From NCBI RefSeq assembly GCF_007829815.1, contig NZ_VIWT01000001.1:4617001-4681000 (forward strand): a stretch of 64,000 nt of DNA. Direction: 5' to 3'. Under the pieces are notes generated by a model that had not been told where the DNA came from, ran no database searches, and saw nothing but the letters and a program-made list of their open reading frames with translations. The position numbers and the translations under genes are program-made. This DNA is from Kitasatospora viridis (GTDB lineage Bacteria; Actinomycetota; Actinomycetes; Streptomycetales; Streptomycetaceae). Of the stretch, positions 24,263-39,326 are shown piece after piece (position 1 is the first letter of the stretch; each line of letters opens with the position of its first letter).

Positions 24263-27200
24263 ATGCCCGCCGCCGGAAACCGGCTCAGCACCCCGGAAGC
24301 CCGCCTGGTCCGCCGGGGCTTCACCGACCCGGAGGCGGCCGTGCGCCGACTCGGCGCCCCCGCGCTGACCGGGCTGGCCGACGACCCGATCCTCCTCGAC
24401 GCGCTCGGCGGCACCGCCGACCCCGACCTGGCCCTGCTCGGCCTGGCCAGGCTGCTGGAGGCGCTGCCGGAGGGCGACCGGCACGCGCTGCGCGACACGC
24501 TCACCACCTCCAAGCCGCTGCGCGACCGGCTGCTCGGCGTGCTCGGCGCCTCCGCCGCGCTCGGCGACCACCTGGCCGCGCACCCGCGCGACTGGCACGC
24601 GCTGGTCACCTTCGAGCTGCGCGACATGCACCCCGGCACCGGCGAGTTCCGCCGCGAGCTCGACGAGCGGATCCGCGACTCGGCGGCCCCGCCGGCCGAC
24701 GCGCTGCGCGCCGCCTACCGCCGCTGCCTGCTCACCATCGCCGCCCGCGACCTGAGCGCCACCGCCGACTTCGAGCAGACCGCCGCCGAGCTGGCCGACC
24801 TGGCCGGCGCCACCCTGCGCACCGCCCTGGAGCTGGCCGCTGAGCAGCAGCCGGAGGCCGCCGACGCCTGTCGGCTGGCCGTGATCGGCATGGGCAAGTG
24901 CGGCGGCCGGGAGCTCAACTACGTCTCCGACGTGGACGTGATCTTCGTGGCTGAGCCCCGCGAGGGCGTCGAGGAGGGCCGCGCGCTGCAGGCCGCCACC
25001 CGGCTGGCCGCCGCGATGATGCGGATCTGCTCGGACAGCACGGCCGAGGGCACCATCTGGCCGGTGGACGCCAACCTGCGCCCGGAGGGCCGCAACGGCC
25101 CGCTGGTCCGCACCCTGGCCAGCCACCTCGCCTACTACCAGCGCTGGGCCAAGACCTGGGAGTTCCAGGCCCTGCTCAAGGCCCGCCCGGTGGCGGGGGA
25201 CGCCGAACTCGGCGAGGCCTACGTGGCCGAGCTGGCCCCGCTGGTCTGGTCGGCGGCCGGGCGGGAGAACTTCGTCTCCGACGTGCAGCAGATGCGCCGC
25301 CGGGTGATCGAGGCGATCCCGCTCGGCGAGGTGGACCGGCAGCTCAAGCTCGGCCCGGGCGGCCTGCGCGACGTGGAGTTCTCGGTCCAGCTGCTGCAAC
25401 TGGTGCACGGCCGCACCGACCCGGCGCTGCGCAGCGGCAACACCCTGCGCGCCCTGCACGCGCTCTCCGAGGGCGGCTACGTGGGCCGGGCCGACGCCGC
25501 CTCGCTGGACGCCGCCTACCGGTTCCTGCGCACCCTGGAGCACCGGATCCAGCTGCACCGGCTGCGCCGCACCCACCTGATGCCGACCGACCCCGCCGAC
25601 CTGCGCAGCCTGGCCCGCTCCCTCGCCCCGATGATCAACGACGACACCCGGGCCGACCCGGTGGCCGCGCTGCAGCGGGAGTGGAAGCGGCACGCCCTGG
25701 AGGTGCGCCGGCTGCACGAGAAGCTCTTCTACCGTCCGCTGCTCACCGCCGTCGCCGCGCTCTCCGGCGGCGAGGCGCTGCTCACCCCGGGCACCCCGGC
25801 GCTCAGCCAGCACGCGGCCCGGGCCCGGCTGGAGGCGCTGGGCTTCGCCGACCCCGCGGCCGCGCTGCGCCACCTCCAGGCGCTGGCCAGCGGGGTGAGC
25901 CGCAAGGCGGCGATCCAGCGCACCCTGCTGCCGGTGCTGCTGGCCCGGTTCAGCGACTCGGCCGACCCGGACGCGGGCCTGCTCGCCTTCCGGCAGATCT
26001 CCGACGCGCTCGGCCGCACCCCCTGGTACCTGCGGCTGCTGCGGGACGAGAGCGAGGCGGCGGAGAACCTGGCCCGGGTGCTCTCGGCCGGCCGGCTGGC
26101 CCCGGACCTGCTGCTGCGCGCGCCCGAGGCGGTGGCCATGCTGGGCGACCCGCAGGGGCTGGAGCCGCGCGGGCGGGTCGCCCTGGACCAGGAGGTGCGG
26201 TCCGCGGTGGGCCGGGCCGCGAGCGCGGCCCACGGGGTGGCGGCGGCCCGGTCGGTGCGCCGCCGGGAGCTCTTCCGCACCTCGGCCGCCGACCTGCTGG
26301 GCCGCTACGGCGACACAGCGACATTCGAAGGCGCGGCGGACGCCCTGGACCGCGCCTCCACCGCGCTGACCGACCTGAACGCCGCCACCCTGGCGGGTGC
26401 GCTGGCGGCCTGCACGGCCGGCTGGGAGCAGCAGCACGGCGAGCCGCTGCCGGCCAGGATCGCGGTGATCGCGATGGGCCGGTTCGGCGGCCACGAGCTG
26501 GGCTACGGCTCGGACGCCGACGTGCTCTTCGTGCACGAGCCGCTGCCGGACACCGACCGGGACGCCACCGCCGCGGCCCGCTCGGTCTGCAACGAGCTGC
26601 GCACCCTGCTGGCCGCGCCGTCCACCGAGCCGGCCCTGCTGGTCGACGCCGACCTGCGCCCGGAGGGCCGGCAGGGCGCGCTGGTGCGCACCCTCGGCTC
26701 CTACCGGGCCTACTACGAGCGCTGGTCGCAGATCTGGGAGAGCCAGGCGCTGCTGCGGGCCGAGCCGGTGGCGGGCGACGCCGAGCTGGGCGCCCGGTTC
26801 ACCGAGCTGATCGACCCGCTGCGCTACCCGGTGACCGGCCTGGCCGAGCGCGACCTGCTGGAGATCCGCCGGATCAAGGCCCGGATCGAGAGCGAGCGGC
26901 TGCCGCGCGGCGCCGACCCGACCACCCACACCAAGATCGGGCGGGGCGGCCTGGCGGACGTGGAGTGGACGGTGCAGCTGCTCCAGCTGCGGCACGGGCA
27001 CGAGCTGCCGGGCCTGCGCACCACCCGGACCAGGCCGGCGCTGCGGGCCGCCGCCGAGGCCGGGCTGCTGGCGGCCGAGGACGCGGCGGTGCTGGACGAG
27101 GCCTGGGTGCTGGCCTCCCGGGTGCGCGCGGCGGTGATGCTGGTGCGCGGCCGACCGGGGGACAGCTTCCCGAGCGACGCGCGCGAGCTCGCCGGTGTGG

Positions 27201-27307
27201 CCCGGTACCTGGGGTACGGCGAGGGGCACACCGGCGAGCTGGTGGACGACTACCGGCGGGCGACCCGGCGGGCCCGCTCGGTGGTGGAGCACGTCTTCTA
27301 CGAGTGA
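24263..27307 (+). CDS. glnE: Glutamine synthetase adenylyltransferase / deadenylase
   Basis: A 1014-residue bifunctional cytoplasmic enzyme that adds AMP to a tyrosine of GlnA (switching it off) and removes it by phosphorolysis. Two nucleotidyltransferase domains are evident: the N-terminal deadenylase motif IGMGKCGGRELNYVSDVD (residues 208-225) and the C-terminal adenylyltransferase motif IAMGRFGGHELGYGSDAD (736-753), each with the G-G-x-E-L and D-x-D signatures. The full length agrees with the family. The ATG at 24263 follows GAAGGAGGG. Its target, glnA at 49802, has the acceptor Tyr398, and a P-II protein that could signal to it is encoded at 34186. Confidence 0.97.
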   Translation: MPAAGNRLSTPEARLVRRGFTDPEAAVRRLGAPALTGLADDPILLDALGGTADPDLALLGLARLLEALPEGDRHALRDTLTTSKPLRDRLLGVLGASAALGDHLAAHPRDWHALVTFELRDMHPGTGEFRRELDERIRDSAAPPADALRAAYRRCLLTIAARDLSATADFEQTAAELADLAGATLRTALELAAEQQPEAADACRLAVIGMGKCGGRELNYVSDVDVIFVAEPREGVEEGRALQAATRLAAAMMRICSDSTAEGTIWPVDANLRPEGRNGPLVRTLASHLAYYQRWAKTWEFQALLKARPVAGDAELGEAYVAELAPLVWSAAGRENFVSDVQQMRRRVIEAIPLGEVDRQLKLGPGGLRDVEFSVQLLQLVHGRTDPALRSGNTLRALHALSEGGYVGRADAASLDAAYRFLRTLEHRIQLHRLRRTHLMPTDPADLRSLARSLAPMINDDTRADPVAALQREWKRHALEVRRLHEKLFYRPLLTAVAALSGGEALLTPGTPALSQHAARARLEALGFADPAAALRHLQALASGVSRKAAIQRTLLPVLLARFSDSADPDAGLLAFRQISDALGRTPWYLRLLRDESEAAENLARVLSAGRLAPDLLLRAPEAVAMLGDPQGLEPRGRVALDQEVRSAVGRAASAAHGVAAARSVRRRELFRTSAADLLGRYGDTATFEGAADALDRASTALTDLNAATLAGALAACTAGWEQQHGEPLPARIAVIAMGRFGGHELGYGSDADVLFVHEPLPDTDRDATAAARSVCNELRTLLAAPSTEPALLVDADLRPEGRQGALVRTLGSYRAYYERWSQIWESQALLRAEPVAGDAELGARFTELIDPLRYPVTGLAERDLLEIRRIKARIESERLPRGADPTTHTKIGRGGLADVEWTVQLLQLRHGHELPGLRTTRTRPALRAAAEAGLLAAEDAAVLDEAWVLASRVRAAVMLVRGRPGDSFPSDARELAGVARYLGYGEGHTGELVDDYRRATRRARSVVEHVFYE

Positions 27308-27335
27308 GCGGTGCCCGCGCGAGGGCCGGGCGGGC

Positions 27336-28361
27336 TCAGCGGCCGAGCCGGGCGCCGACCGGGGTCGGGCGCTGCTCGGGCAGCGCCGCCTCGCTCTGCC
27401 AGGAGGCCGGGATCTGCGGGAACTGGTAGGCCCAGCGGTGGTACACCACCCGGGCCACCAGGAACCCGAAGCCGAGGCAGGCCATCCCGCCGACCGCGTC
27501 CATCCAGAAGTGGTTGGCGGTGGCGATGATCACCAGCAGGGTGGCGGCCGGGTAGATCAGGCCGAGGGCCCGCACCCAGGTGCGTTCGGCCAGGCAGAAG
27601 ACGGTCAGCCCGCACCAGAGCGACCAGCCGATGTGCATCGAGGGCATCGCCGCGTACTGGTTGGTCACGCTGGTCGCCGCGCCGGAGGCCAGTGAGCCCC
27701 AGGTGTGGTGGGTGAGCACGGTGTCGACGAACCCGCCGTTGTTCATCAGCCGGGGTGGCGCGAGCGGGAAGAAGTAGAAGCCGACCAGGGCGATCAGCGT
27801 GGTGACGGCGAGCACCAGGCGGCCGGCCGCGTACCGGCCGGGGTGGCTGCGGTAGAGCCAGACCAGGACCACCACGGTGACGATGAAGTGCAGCGTGGCG
27901 TAGTAGTAGTTCATCCCGGTGATCAGCCAACCGACCTTGTCGAAGGCGTGGTTGATCGAGCGCTCGACGGCGATGCCGAGGGTCTGCTCGGTGCGCCAGA
28001 CCCAGGCGGCGTGGCGCTGGGCGATCGCGCCCTGCTGGGGCACGGCGTTGCGCACGATGTTGTACAGCCAGTAGCTGACGCCGATCAGCGCGATCTCGAA
28101 CCAGAGCCGGGGCCGCTTCGGGCCGCGGCGGGCCAGCGCGATCCGGCGCCGGAGCGAGCCGGGCGAGCTGACCGCGGTGCTGCCGCCGCTGGTTCCGTCC
28201 ACCGCCGGGGCGGGGGCCGCCACGGCTGCCTGGACGGAATCGCCGCCGGTGGTAGGGGCGTCGTCGTCGCCCGGCACATGAGTGGTCGATTCCCCCATGG
28301 GCGAAGAGTCTGCCAGACGTTCCGTGGCCGTCCGATCATCCTCTGGTCGTGGATTCGTCAC
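27336..28361 (-). CDS. PAP2 superfamily membrane phosphatase / phosphotransferase
   Basis: A 341-residue polytopic membrane protein of the PAP2 (AUR1/inositolphosphotransferase-like) type. After an acidic, disordered N terminus of about 85 residues come about six membrane helices. Phosphatase motifs are visible: the PLAPPRLM-like loop, PSMHIGWSLW with the central histidine, and ANHFWMDAVGG with the second histidine. Relatives dephosphorylate lipid phosphates or transfer phosphoinositol. The GTG at 28361 is chosen because GGGAGGA lies 7 bases upstream; an ATG at 28298 has no such site and would shorten the tail. It converges with glnE and is divergent from the amylopullulanase gene. Confidence 0.88.
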   Translation of the reverse strand: MTNPRPEDDRTATERLADSSPMGESTTHVPGDDDAPTTGGDSVQAAVAAPAPAVDGTSGGSTAVSSPGSLRRRIALARRGPKRPRLWFEIALIGVSYWLYNIVRNAVPQQGAIAQRHAAWVWRTEQTLGIAVERSINHAFDKVGWLITGMNYYYATLHFIVTVVVLVWLYRSHPGRYAAGRLVLAVTTLIALVGFYFFPLAPPRLMNNGGFVDTVLTHHTWGSLASGAATSVTNQYAAMPSMHIGWSLWCGLTVFCLAERTWVRALGLIYPAATLLVIIATANHFWMDAVGGMACLGFGFLVARVVYHRWAYQFPQIPASWQSEAALPEQRPTPVGARLGR

Positions 28362-28549
28362 CGGTAGTCCTCCCGCGGTACTAGGTGACGTCCCCCTGCG
28401 GGGAGGGGTGCGTCGGCACGGGACGCGCGGTTGCGGCGCGACGGAGGGACACACATGCGTTCCATTGTTACGCGTCGGCAACGGGCGCGGCGAGGTGGCT
28501 GTCGGGCCGGAAGGGGTGGCGGAAACGGCGATGAATGGCCTTTCTGCAT

Positions 28550-28580
28550 CTTGCTGAAAGTAGTTGCAGCCCGCTAGCGT
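28550..28580 (+). promoter_or_regulatory. pulA: Promoter with direct heptamer repeats resembling a MalR/Reg1 operator
   Basis: CTTGCTG (28550-28556) and GTTGCAG (28563-28569) form a direct repeat 13 bp apart. They overlap a plausible promoter: TTGCTG (28551-28556) as -35, 18 bp, and TAGCGT (28575-28580) as -10. Streptomyces amylase and maltose promoters are known to carry directly repeated CTTGCAG-type heptamers bound by the LacI-family repressor MalR/Reg1, and the gene downstream is an amylopullulanase. The first copy differs from that motif at one base. Confidence 0.5.
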
Positions 28581-28621
28581 CCTCGCCACCCGCACGACGA
28601 GACGCCGGCAAGGGAGCCGCT

Positions 28622-34524
<5,903 letters not shown>

Positions 34525-34577
34525 CGGAGCGTCACCGGAGCCATTGCCGGAGCTCCGCGCCCGGGGTTGACGGTCCG

Positions 34578-35321
34578 TCAGCCCCGGCCGATGTACGGCA
34601 TGGTGGTGGCCAGCACGGTGGCGAACTGGATGTTGGCCTCCAGCGGGAGCTCGGCCATGTGGCGGACGGTGCGGGCGACGTCGGCCACGTCCATGGTGGG
34701 CTCGGGGGCGATCCGGCCGTCGGCCTGCGGGACGCCGGTGGTCATGGCGGCGGTCATGTCGGTGGCGGCGTTGCCGATGTCGATCTGGCCGCAGGCGATC
34801 CGGTGCGGGCGGCCGTCGAGCGAGAGCGACTTGGTCAGGCCGGTGACCGCGTGCTTGGTCGCGGTGTAGGCGACCGAGTCGGGGCGGGGCGCGTGGGCCG
34901 AGATGGAGCCGTTGTTGATGATCCGGCCGCCCTGCGGGCGCTGGCCCTTCATCTGCCGGAAGGCGGCCTGCGCGCAGAGGAAGGCGCCGGTCAGGTTGAG
35001 GTCCACCACGGCGCGCCAGTCCTGGTAGGACAGGTCCTCCAGCGGGACCGGGGCGCCGAAGCTGCCGGCGTTGTTGAAGAGCAGGTCGAGCCGGCCGAAG
35101 CGCTCGGCGACCTCGGCGAACAGGGCGTCCACGGCGGCCGGCTCGGTGACGTCGGTGGGGATCACGGCGGCCGGGGCGCCGGTCAGCCGGGCGGTCTCGT
35201 GCAGCGGCTCGGCCCGGCGGCCGGCCAGCGCGAGCCGCCAGCCGGAGCGGGCGAGTTCCAGTGCGACCGCGCGGCCCACTCCGGTGCCGGCTCCGGTGAC
35301 GACGGCGATCTGCTGCGGCAT
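34578..35321 (-). CDS. SDR family NAD(P)-dependent oxidoreductase
   Basis: A 247-residue classical short-chain dehydrogenase/reductase. Cofactor-binding TGAGTGVG is at residues 9-16, the NNAG motif at 83-86, the catalytic serine at 139 or 141 (NNGSIS), and the catalytic Tyr152 and Lys156 (YTATK). The GRR after the second strand (about 34-36) suggests NADP(H). Substrate is not predictable. The start at 35321 has AGGGAG upstream; an in-frame start 30 bp earlier is less likely. It converges with the P-II gene and is divergent from the ROK regulator. Confidence 0.93.
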   Translation of the reverse strand: MPQQIAVVTGAGTGVGRAVALELARSGWRLALAGRRAEPLHETARLTGAPAAVIPTDVTEPAAVDALFAEVAERFGRLDLLFNNAGSFGAPVPLEDLSYQDWRAVVDLNLTGAFLCAQAAFRQMKGQRPQGGRIINNGSISAHAPRPDSVAYTATKHAVTGLTKSLSLDGRPHRIACGQIDIGNAATDMTAAMTTGVPQADGRIAPEPTMDVADVARTVRHMAELPLEANIQFATVLATTMPYIGRG

Positions 35322-35441
35322 TGCGGTGCTCCCTGGGGCTGGTGGTGGCATCGATGATCGCCGAGCGGCTCGGCGGGTGTCATTGGTAGGAGTACACGGA
35401 ACAGGGGCTTGTCAGGAGTGCGGTCCATGGTTAGGTTCACT

Positions 35442-35464
35442 GATTAAGTTTCCGAAAATTAGTC
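35442..35464. promoter_or_regulatory. AT-rich 23-bp imperfect palindrome, probable ROK operator
   Basis: GATTAAGTTTC and GAAAATTAGTC flank a central C, with 9 of 11 positions complementary. It is the most AT-rich stretch for some kilobases and lies 43 bp before the ROK start codon. ROK repressors typically bind palindromes built on a TTTCCGAAA-like core, so it is probably an autoregulatory site; it may also overlap the SDR promoter. Confidence 0.6.
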
Positions 35465-35506
35465 CGAACGCCAAGCGATAGAGTGCCCGGGAGGAGGCGA
35501 CCACCC

Positions 35507-36775
35507 GTGAACGTTCGCAGCGACCAGCAGCCCCAGGGCCTGATCACTCCCGGCCAGCGCGCCGAGTACATGCGGCAGGGCAACGCCTCCGCGGTGCTCC
35601 GCGCGGTGCTGGCCTACGGCCCGGTCTCCCGGGCCGAGATCGCCCGGCACACCGGCCTGTCCGCGCCCAGCGTGACCAAGTTGACGAGCAGTCTGATCGA
35701 GTGCGGCCTGCTCGGCGAGCTCGCCCCGCTGGAGCCGACCCAGGGCCGCCCCCGGGTGCCGCTGCGGGTGGACCCGGAGCGCACCGTGGCGCTCGGCATC
35801 CACATCGGCCTGCTGCGCACCACCTTCGGGCTGGTCGGGCTGGACGGCCGGATCCTGGCCGAGCGCGAGGTCGCCCACCCCGCCGACCCGGCGCGGCTCA
35901 CCCCGGCGCGGCTCGCCGAGCTGGCCGCCGGCGCGGTCAACCGGTTCCTCGACGAGCGGCTGGGCGACCGCCGCCTGGTCGGCACCGGCGTCAGCATCGG
36001 CGGCTGGGTGGACGGCGCCCGCGGTCTGGTGGTCGAGCACGGCCCGCTCGGCTGGCGCAACGTGCCGCTGCTCGGCGAGCTGGCCGACCGGCTGCCCGGC
36101 CCGCTGGTGCTGGAGCAGACGGTGCGGGCGATCGCCCGGGCCGAGCTCTGGTTCGGCGCCGGCCGCGAGGTGGACGACTTCGTGCTGGTCTTCCTGGGCA
36201 ACGTGCTCGGCGCGGCGATCGTGGTGGACCGCACCGTGCACCGCGGCCCGGGCGCCGCGGCCGGCGCGATCGAGCACCTGCTCGCCACCGACGACCCGTC
36301 AGTGCGATGTCCGGTCTGCGGGGTGGGCTGCCTGAGCGCCACCGCGGGCGACCTGGCGCTGGTCGCCGAGGCCCGCGCGGCCGGGCTGCTGGACGACGCG
36401 GCGCCGCCGGGACCGGGCGGCTCGCTGGACCTGGAGCGGCTGGTGGCGATCGCCCGCCCGGCCGGCTCCGGCAGCGGCGACGAGCGGGCCCAGGAGCTGC
36501 TGCGCCGCCGGGCGCGGCGGGCCGGGCGGGCGATCGCCACCATGGTCGACCTGGTCAACCCGAGCCGGGTGGTGCTGGCCGGCGGCATCCTGGTGGCCGA
36601 GGAGTACCTGGACGACCTGCGCGCCGAGGTCGCCGCGCGCAGCCACCGCGGCGCAGCGGTCGCCGCCGACATCGTGCCCGCCGTGTTCGGCGCCCGGACC
36701 CTGGTGCGGTCCTCGGCGGTGCCGGTGCTGGAGCGGGTGATCACCGAACCGTTCACCTCCCTGGGGCTGCTGTGA
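35507..36775 (+). CDS. ROK family transcriptional repressor
   Basis: A 422-residue sugar-responsive regulator. Residues about 20-80 form a MarR-like winged helix (VSRAEIARHTGLSAPSVTKL), and the rest is the ROK sugar-kinase fold, with GIHIGLLRTTFGLVGLDG as the phosphate-1-like loop and the ROK cysteine/histidine zinc site around EHLLATDDPSVRCPVCGVGC (His271-Cys cluster; approximate). GAGGAGG precedes the GTG at 35507. The stop overlaps the next start by 4 bp, so it is co-translated with the enolase-superfamily gene; this suggests it controls use of a sugar or sugar acid that the latter handles. Confidence 0.93.
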   Translation: MNVRSDQQPQGLITPGQRAEYMRQGNASAVLRAVLAYGPVSRAEIARHTGLSAPSVTKLTSSLIECGLLGELAPLEPTQGRPRVPLRVDPERTVALGIHIGLLRTTFGLVGLDGRILAEREVAHPADPARLTPARLAELAAGAVNRFLDERLGDRRLVGTGVSIGGWVDGARGLVVEHGPLGWRNVPLLGELADRLPGPLVLEQTVRAIARAELWFGAGREVDDFVLVFLGNVLGAAIVVDRTVHRGPGAAAGAIEHLLATDDPSVRCPVCGVGCLSATAGDLALVAEARAAGLLDDAAPPGPGGSLDLERLVAIARPAGSGSGDERAQELLRRRARRAGRAIATMVDLVNPSRVVLAGGILVAEEYLDDLRAEVAARSHRGAAVAADIVPAVFGARTLVRSSAVPVLERVITEPFTSLGLL

Positions 36776-37830
36776 CCACTGTCGTCGCACCGTTCGCCAC
36801 CCACACCCAGCACGCCGAGCTGTACCACTGCGCGGCCGGCGGGCACACCGACTGGCTGCTGCTGCGGCTCACCGATCCGGACGGGGTGACCGGCTGGGGC
36901 GAGTGCTCGGACGCCGGGCCGCTCGCGGCCGTGCTGCGGGTGCTGGCGGGGGAGGCGGCGGACGCCGCCACCTGCCGCGCGGTGCGCGGCGCGGTCCGGC
37001 AGGCGCTCGCCGACCAGGCGGCCCGGCGGGCCGGGCAGCCGCTCTGGCAGTGGCTGGGCGCGCACCGCCCGCCCGGCCCGGTCGAGTTGACCGCCCTGCT
37101 GCGGCGCACCGCGCACCCGGGCACGGCCGCCGCCGACGCCGGGGCCGCCGTCGCGGCCGGCTTCGCCACGGTGCGGATCGCGCCCTTCGACAGCCCCGGC
37201 GGCGACCGGCTCGGCCACCTCGGGCTGGCCCGGGTGCGGGCCGTGCGGGCCGCGGTCGGCGCCTCGGTGCGCCTGCTGGTGGACTGTCACCAGCGGCTCC
37301 CGCTCGGCGAACTGACGCCGTTGCTGGCCCCGCTCGCCCGGCTCGGGGTGGACCGGCTGGAGGACGGCGCGAGCCTGGCCCGCCCGGCCGAGCTGGCCGA
37401 GCTGCGCCGCCGCACCGCGCTCCCGCTGGCCGCCCGGGCCGACTCGGCCGGCCCCGGGCAGCTCGCCCGGGCGGCCGGCCTGGTCGACCTGCTGCTGGTC
37501 GACGCGCGCCGGGCCGGCGGCCCGGCCGCCGTGCTGGAGCTCGCCGCGTCCGGTGCCCGGGTGGGGCTGCGCAACCCGAGCGGCCCGATCGCCACCCTGC
37601 ACAGCGCGCACCTGGCCGCCGCGCTCCCGGGGGAGCCGCTGGAGTACCCGTTCGGCGAGGTGGCCGCCGAGCGGCGCGCCGGGCTGCTGCGGGCGGGGGA
37701 GCGGATCAGCGGCGGCCAGCTGCTGCTGCCGGCCGGCCCCGGGCTGGGCGACGAGCCCGACCTGCGCCACCCGGCGGTGGTGCCGCTGTGGCGCGGGGCG
37801 CTGACCGAGCCGGGCTGTCCCCCCGTCTGA
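36772..37830 (+). CDS. Enolase-superfamily (mandelate racemase/muconate cycloisomerase-like) protein
   Basis: A 352-residue protein with the enolase-superfamily layout: an N-terminal capping domain (WLLLRLTDPDGVTGWGECS) and a barrel with metal-ligand-like segments LLVDCHQ (Asp), DRLEDGASL (Glu) and PLAARADS (Asp). The usual catalytic lysines are not found where expected: the second-strand KxK is TVRIAPF, and the later K-x4-GG is VDARRAGG. It is therefore either a divergent enzyme relying on other residues or a non-catalytic relative. The GTG start overlaps the ROK stop (GTGA). Substrate is unknown; operon context suggests a sugar acid. Confidence 0.8.
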   Translation: MTTVVAPFATHTQHAELYHCAAGGHTDWLLLRLTDPDGVTGWGECSDAGPLAAVLRVLAGEAADAATCRAVRGAVRQALADQAARRAGQPLWQWLGAHRPPGPVELTALLRRTAHPGTAAADAGAAVAAGFATVRIAPFDSPGGDRLGHLGLARVRAVRAAVGASVRLLVDCHQRLPLGELTPLLAPLARLGVDRLEDGASLARPAELAELRRRTALPLAARADSAGPGQLARAAGLVDLLLVDARRAGGPAAVLELAASGARVGLRNPSGPIATLHSAHLAAALPGEPLEYPFGEVAAERRAGLLRAGERISGGQLLLPAGPGLGDEPDLRHPAVVPLWRGALTEPGCPPV

Positions 37831-38050
37831 CGGGGTGTCCACCCCGCCGACCGGCCGGTTCTGGGCCGGGGACCTTGATTTTGCCGAACCAGTACCAAAG
37901 ATTGGGTGGAGGGCCGCCCGGTCGCAACCGAGACGGATCCCGGCCACGTCATAGGATCAGCAGCACCGCGCGCCGCCCCTCTCCGGCGGCCCGGCACGGC
38001 CCGGCCGCATTCCGGTCGGGTGCCACCCACCAGTCGGAAGTCCGTTCACC

Positions 38051-39103
38051 GTGCAGCCGCGCCCCGTCCGTCCCCGTCACCTGTTCTCCACCGCCGTCGC
38101 ACTGGCGCTGGCCGCCGCGCTGTCGGCCTGCGGGAGTTCGGACGGCAGCAAGAAGCCGGCGGCCGACTCGGCGCCGAAGGGTCCGGCCGCCGCCGCGCCG
38201 TCCGGCGGCGCCGCGAGCGGGTCGGCCGCGCCGAGTGCGAGCGCGAGCCCGAACAGCAGCGGCAAGGTGCAGCTGCCGACCGGACCGGCGACCCCGCTGA
38301 CCAAGGCCCGGGACACCGCGGCCGGCCCGATCATGATGACCACGCTGACCGGCAAGAAGTCCGGGGTGACGGCGAAGGTGTGGATCTGGCTGCCGCCGGA
38401 GTACAACGACCCCAAGTACGCGAACTACGGCTTCCCCGTGCTCACCCTCTACGCCGGCGGCCAGAGCAACGGCTACAACACCTGGACCGACGACCAGCTG
38501 CCGATCCAGGTCGAGGACGAGCAGCTCGTCCAACAGGGCAAGGCGCACCCCTTCATCATGGTGATGCCGGTGCAGAACCTGGTCTCCAACGAGAGCCAGA
38601 GCCTGGACTGCAGCGACATCCCGGGCCAGCCCAAGATGGACACCTGGATGTCGCAGGACGTGCCGGACTTCGTCCGGGCCAACTTCCGCACCATCAAGAG
38701 CCGGGACGGCTGGGGCCTGATGGGCGCCTCCACCGGCGCGTTCTGCAGCGCCAAGATGGCGCTGCAGCACCCGGACCAGTACAAGGCCGCGGTGCCGATC
38801 GACGGCTACTTCGACCCGGACTCCTCGTTCTGGAAGGGGCACGAGACCGAGCGGCTGGCCAACAGCCCGGACGTGCTGGTCGGCCAGGGCAAGGCGGACG
38901 TGCGGATGCTGGCCACCGCCGGCGGCGCCACCCCGGACGAGGTCAAGCTGGTCAAGGCCTGGGTCGCCAAGGCGGCCCCGCCCACCAAGATCGACTACTA
39001 CGAGCAGCCCGGCGGGAAGCACCTCACCTCGCACTTCAAGAAGATGATCCCCGACACCCTGCAGTGGCTGACCCAGAACCTCCAAGGGCCGACCGCCCCC
39101 TGA
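38051..39103 (+). CDS. Secreted lipoprotein, alpha/beta-hydrolase esterase (esterase D / mycolyltransferase-like)
   Basis: A 350-residue exported enzyme. The lipoprotein signal ends in LSAC with Cys27 as the lipid anchor, followed by a Ser/Ala/Gly linker to about residue 75. The hydrolase domain has the strand-turn GFPVLTLYAGG, the nucleophile elbow GASTG with Ser227, and a late His324 (GGKHLTSHF) that would complete the triad, with an Asp such as that in VPIDGYFD. The antigen-85/esterase-D type is the closest that I recognise. The GTG at 38051 gives the natural signal peptide. It is a monocistronic gene with its own terminator downstream. Confidence 0.88.
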   Translation: MQPRPVRPRHLFSTAVALALAAALSACGSSDGSKKPAADSAPKGPAAAAPSGGAASGSAAPSASASPNSSGKVQLPTGPATPLTKARDTAAGPIMMTTLTGKKSGVTAKVWIWLPPEYNDPKYANYGFPVLTLYAGGQSNGYNTWTDDQLPIQVEDEQLVQQGKAHPFIMVMPVQNLVSNESQSLDCSDIPGQPKMDTWMSQDVPDFVRANFRTIKSRDGWGLMGASTGAFCSAKMALQHPDQYKAAVPIDGYFDPDSSFWKGHETERLANSPDVLVGQGKADVRMLATAGGATPDEVKLVKAWVAKAAPPTKIDYYEQPGGKHLTSHFKKMIPDTLQWLTQNLQGPTAP

Positions 39104-39126
39104 CCGGATGTCCGGTCCCGCTGCAC

Positions 39127-39163
39127 GGGGCGGTGTTGACGAACTGTCAGCACCGCCCCTTTT
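39127..39163 (+). terminator. Rho-independent terminator after the esterase gene
   Basis: A 14-bp stem with one mismatch (39127-39140 with 39146-39159) and a 5-base loop is followed immediately by TTTT (39160-39163). It is the most classical intrinsic terminator in the window and lies 23 bp beyond the stop codon. Confidence 0.85.
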
Positions 39164-39326
39164 CGTCCGGACAGGGCTCTGACCTGCGCGGCAATCGGGC
39201 ATTGATTCGGTTCTGATCGGCTGGGAGCAAGCTGGCCGCACGGCATCGCCACTCCGACTCACCGCGGGGCGCCGCCGAGAGGTCCGTTCCCCCGAGCCCG
39301 TCCTGACCGTGCCTGAGAAGAGTGTC

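Noticed and set aside
23834-27292. 1152-codon minus-strand open frame opposite glnE
   Set aside because: Antisense shadow of glnE; composition is typical of the reverse of GC-rich coding DNA and there is no recognisable protein.
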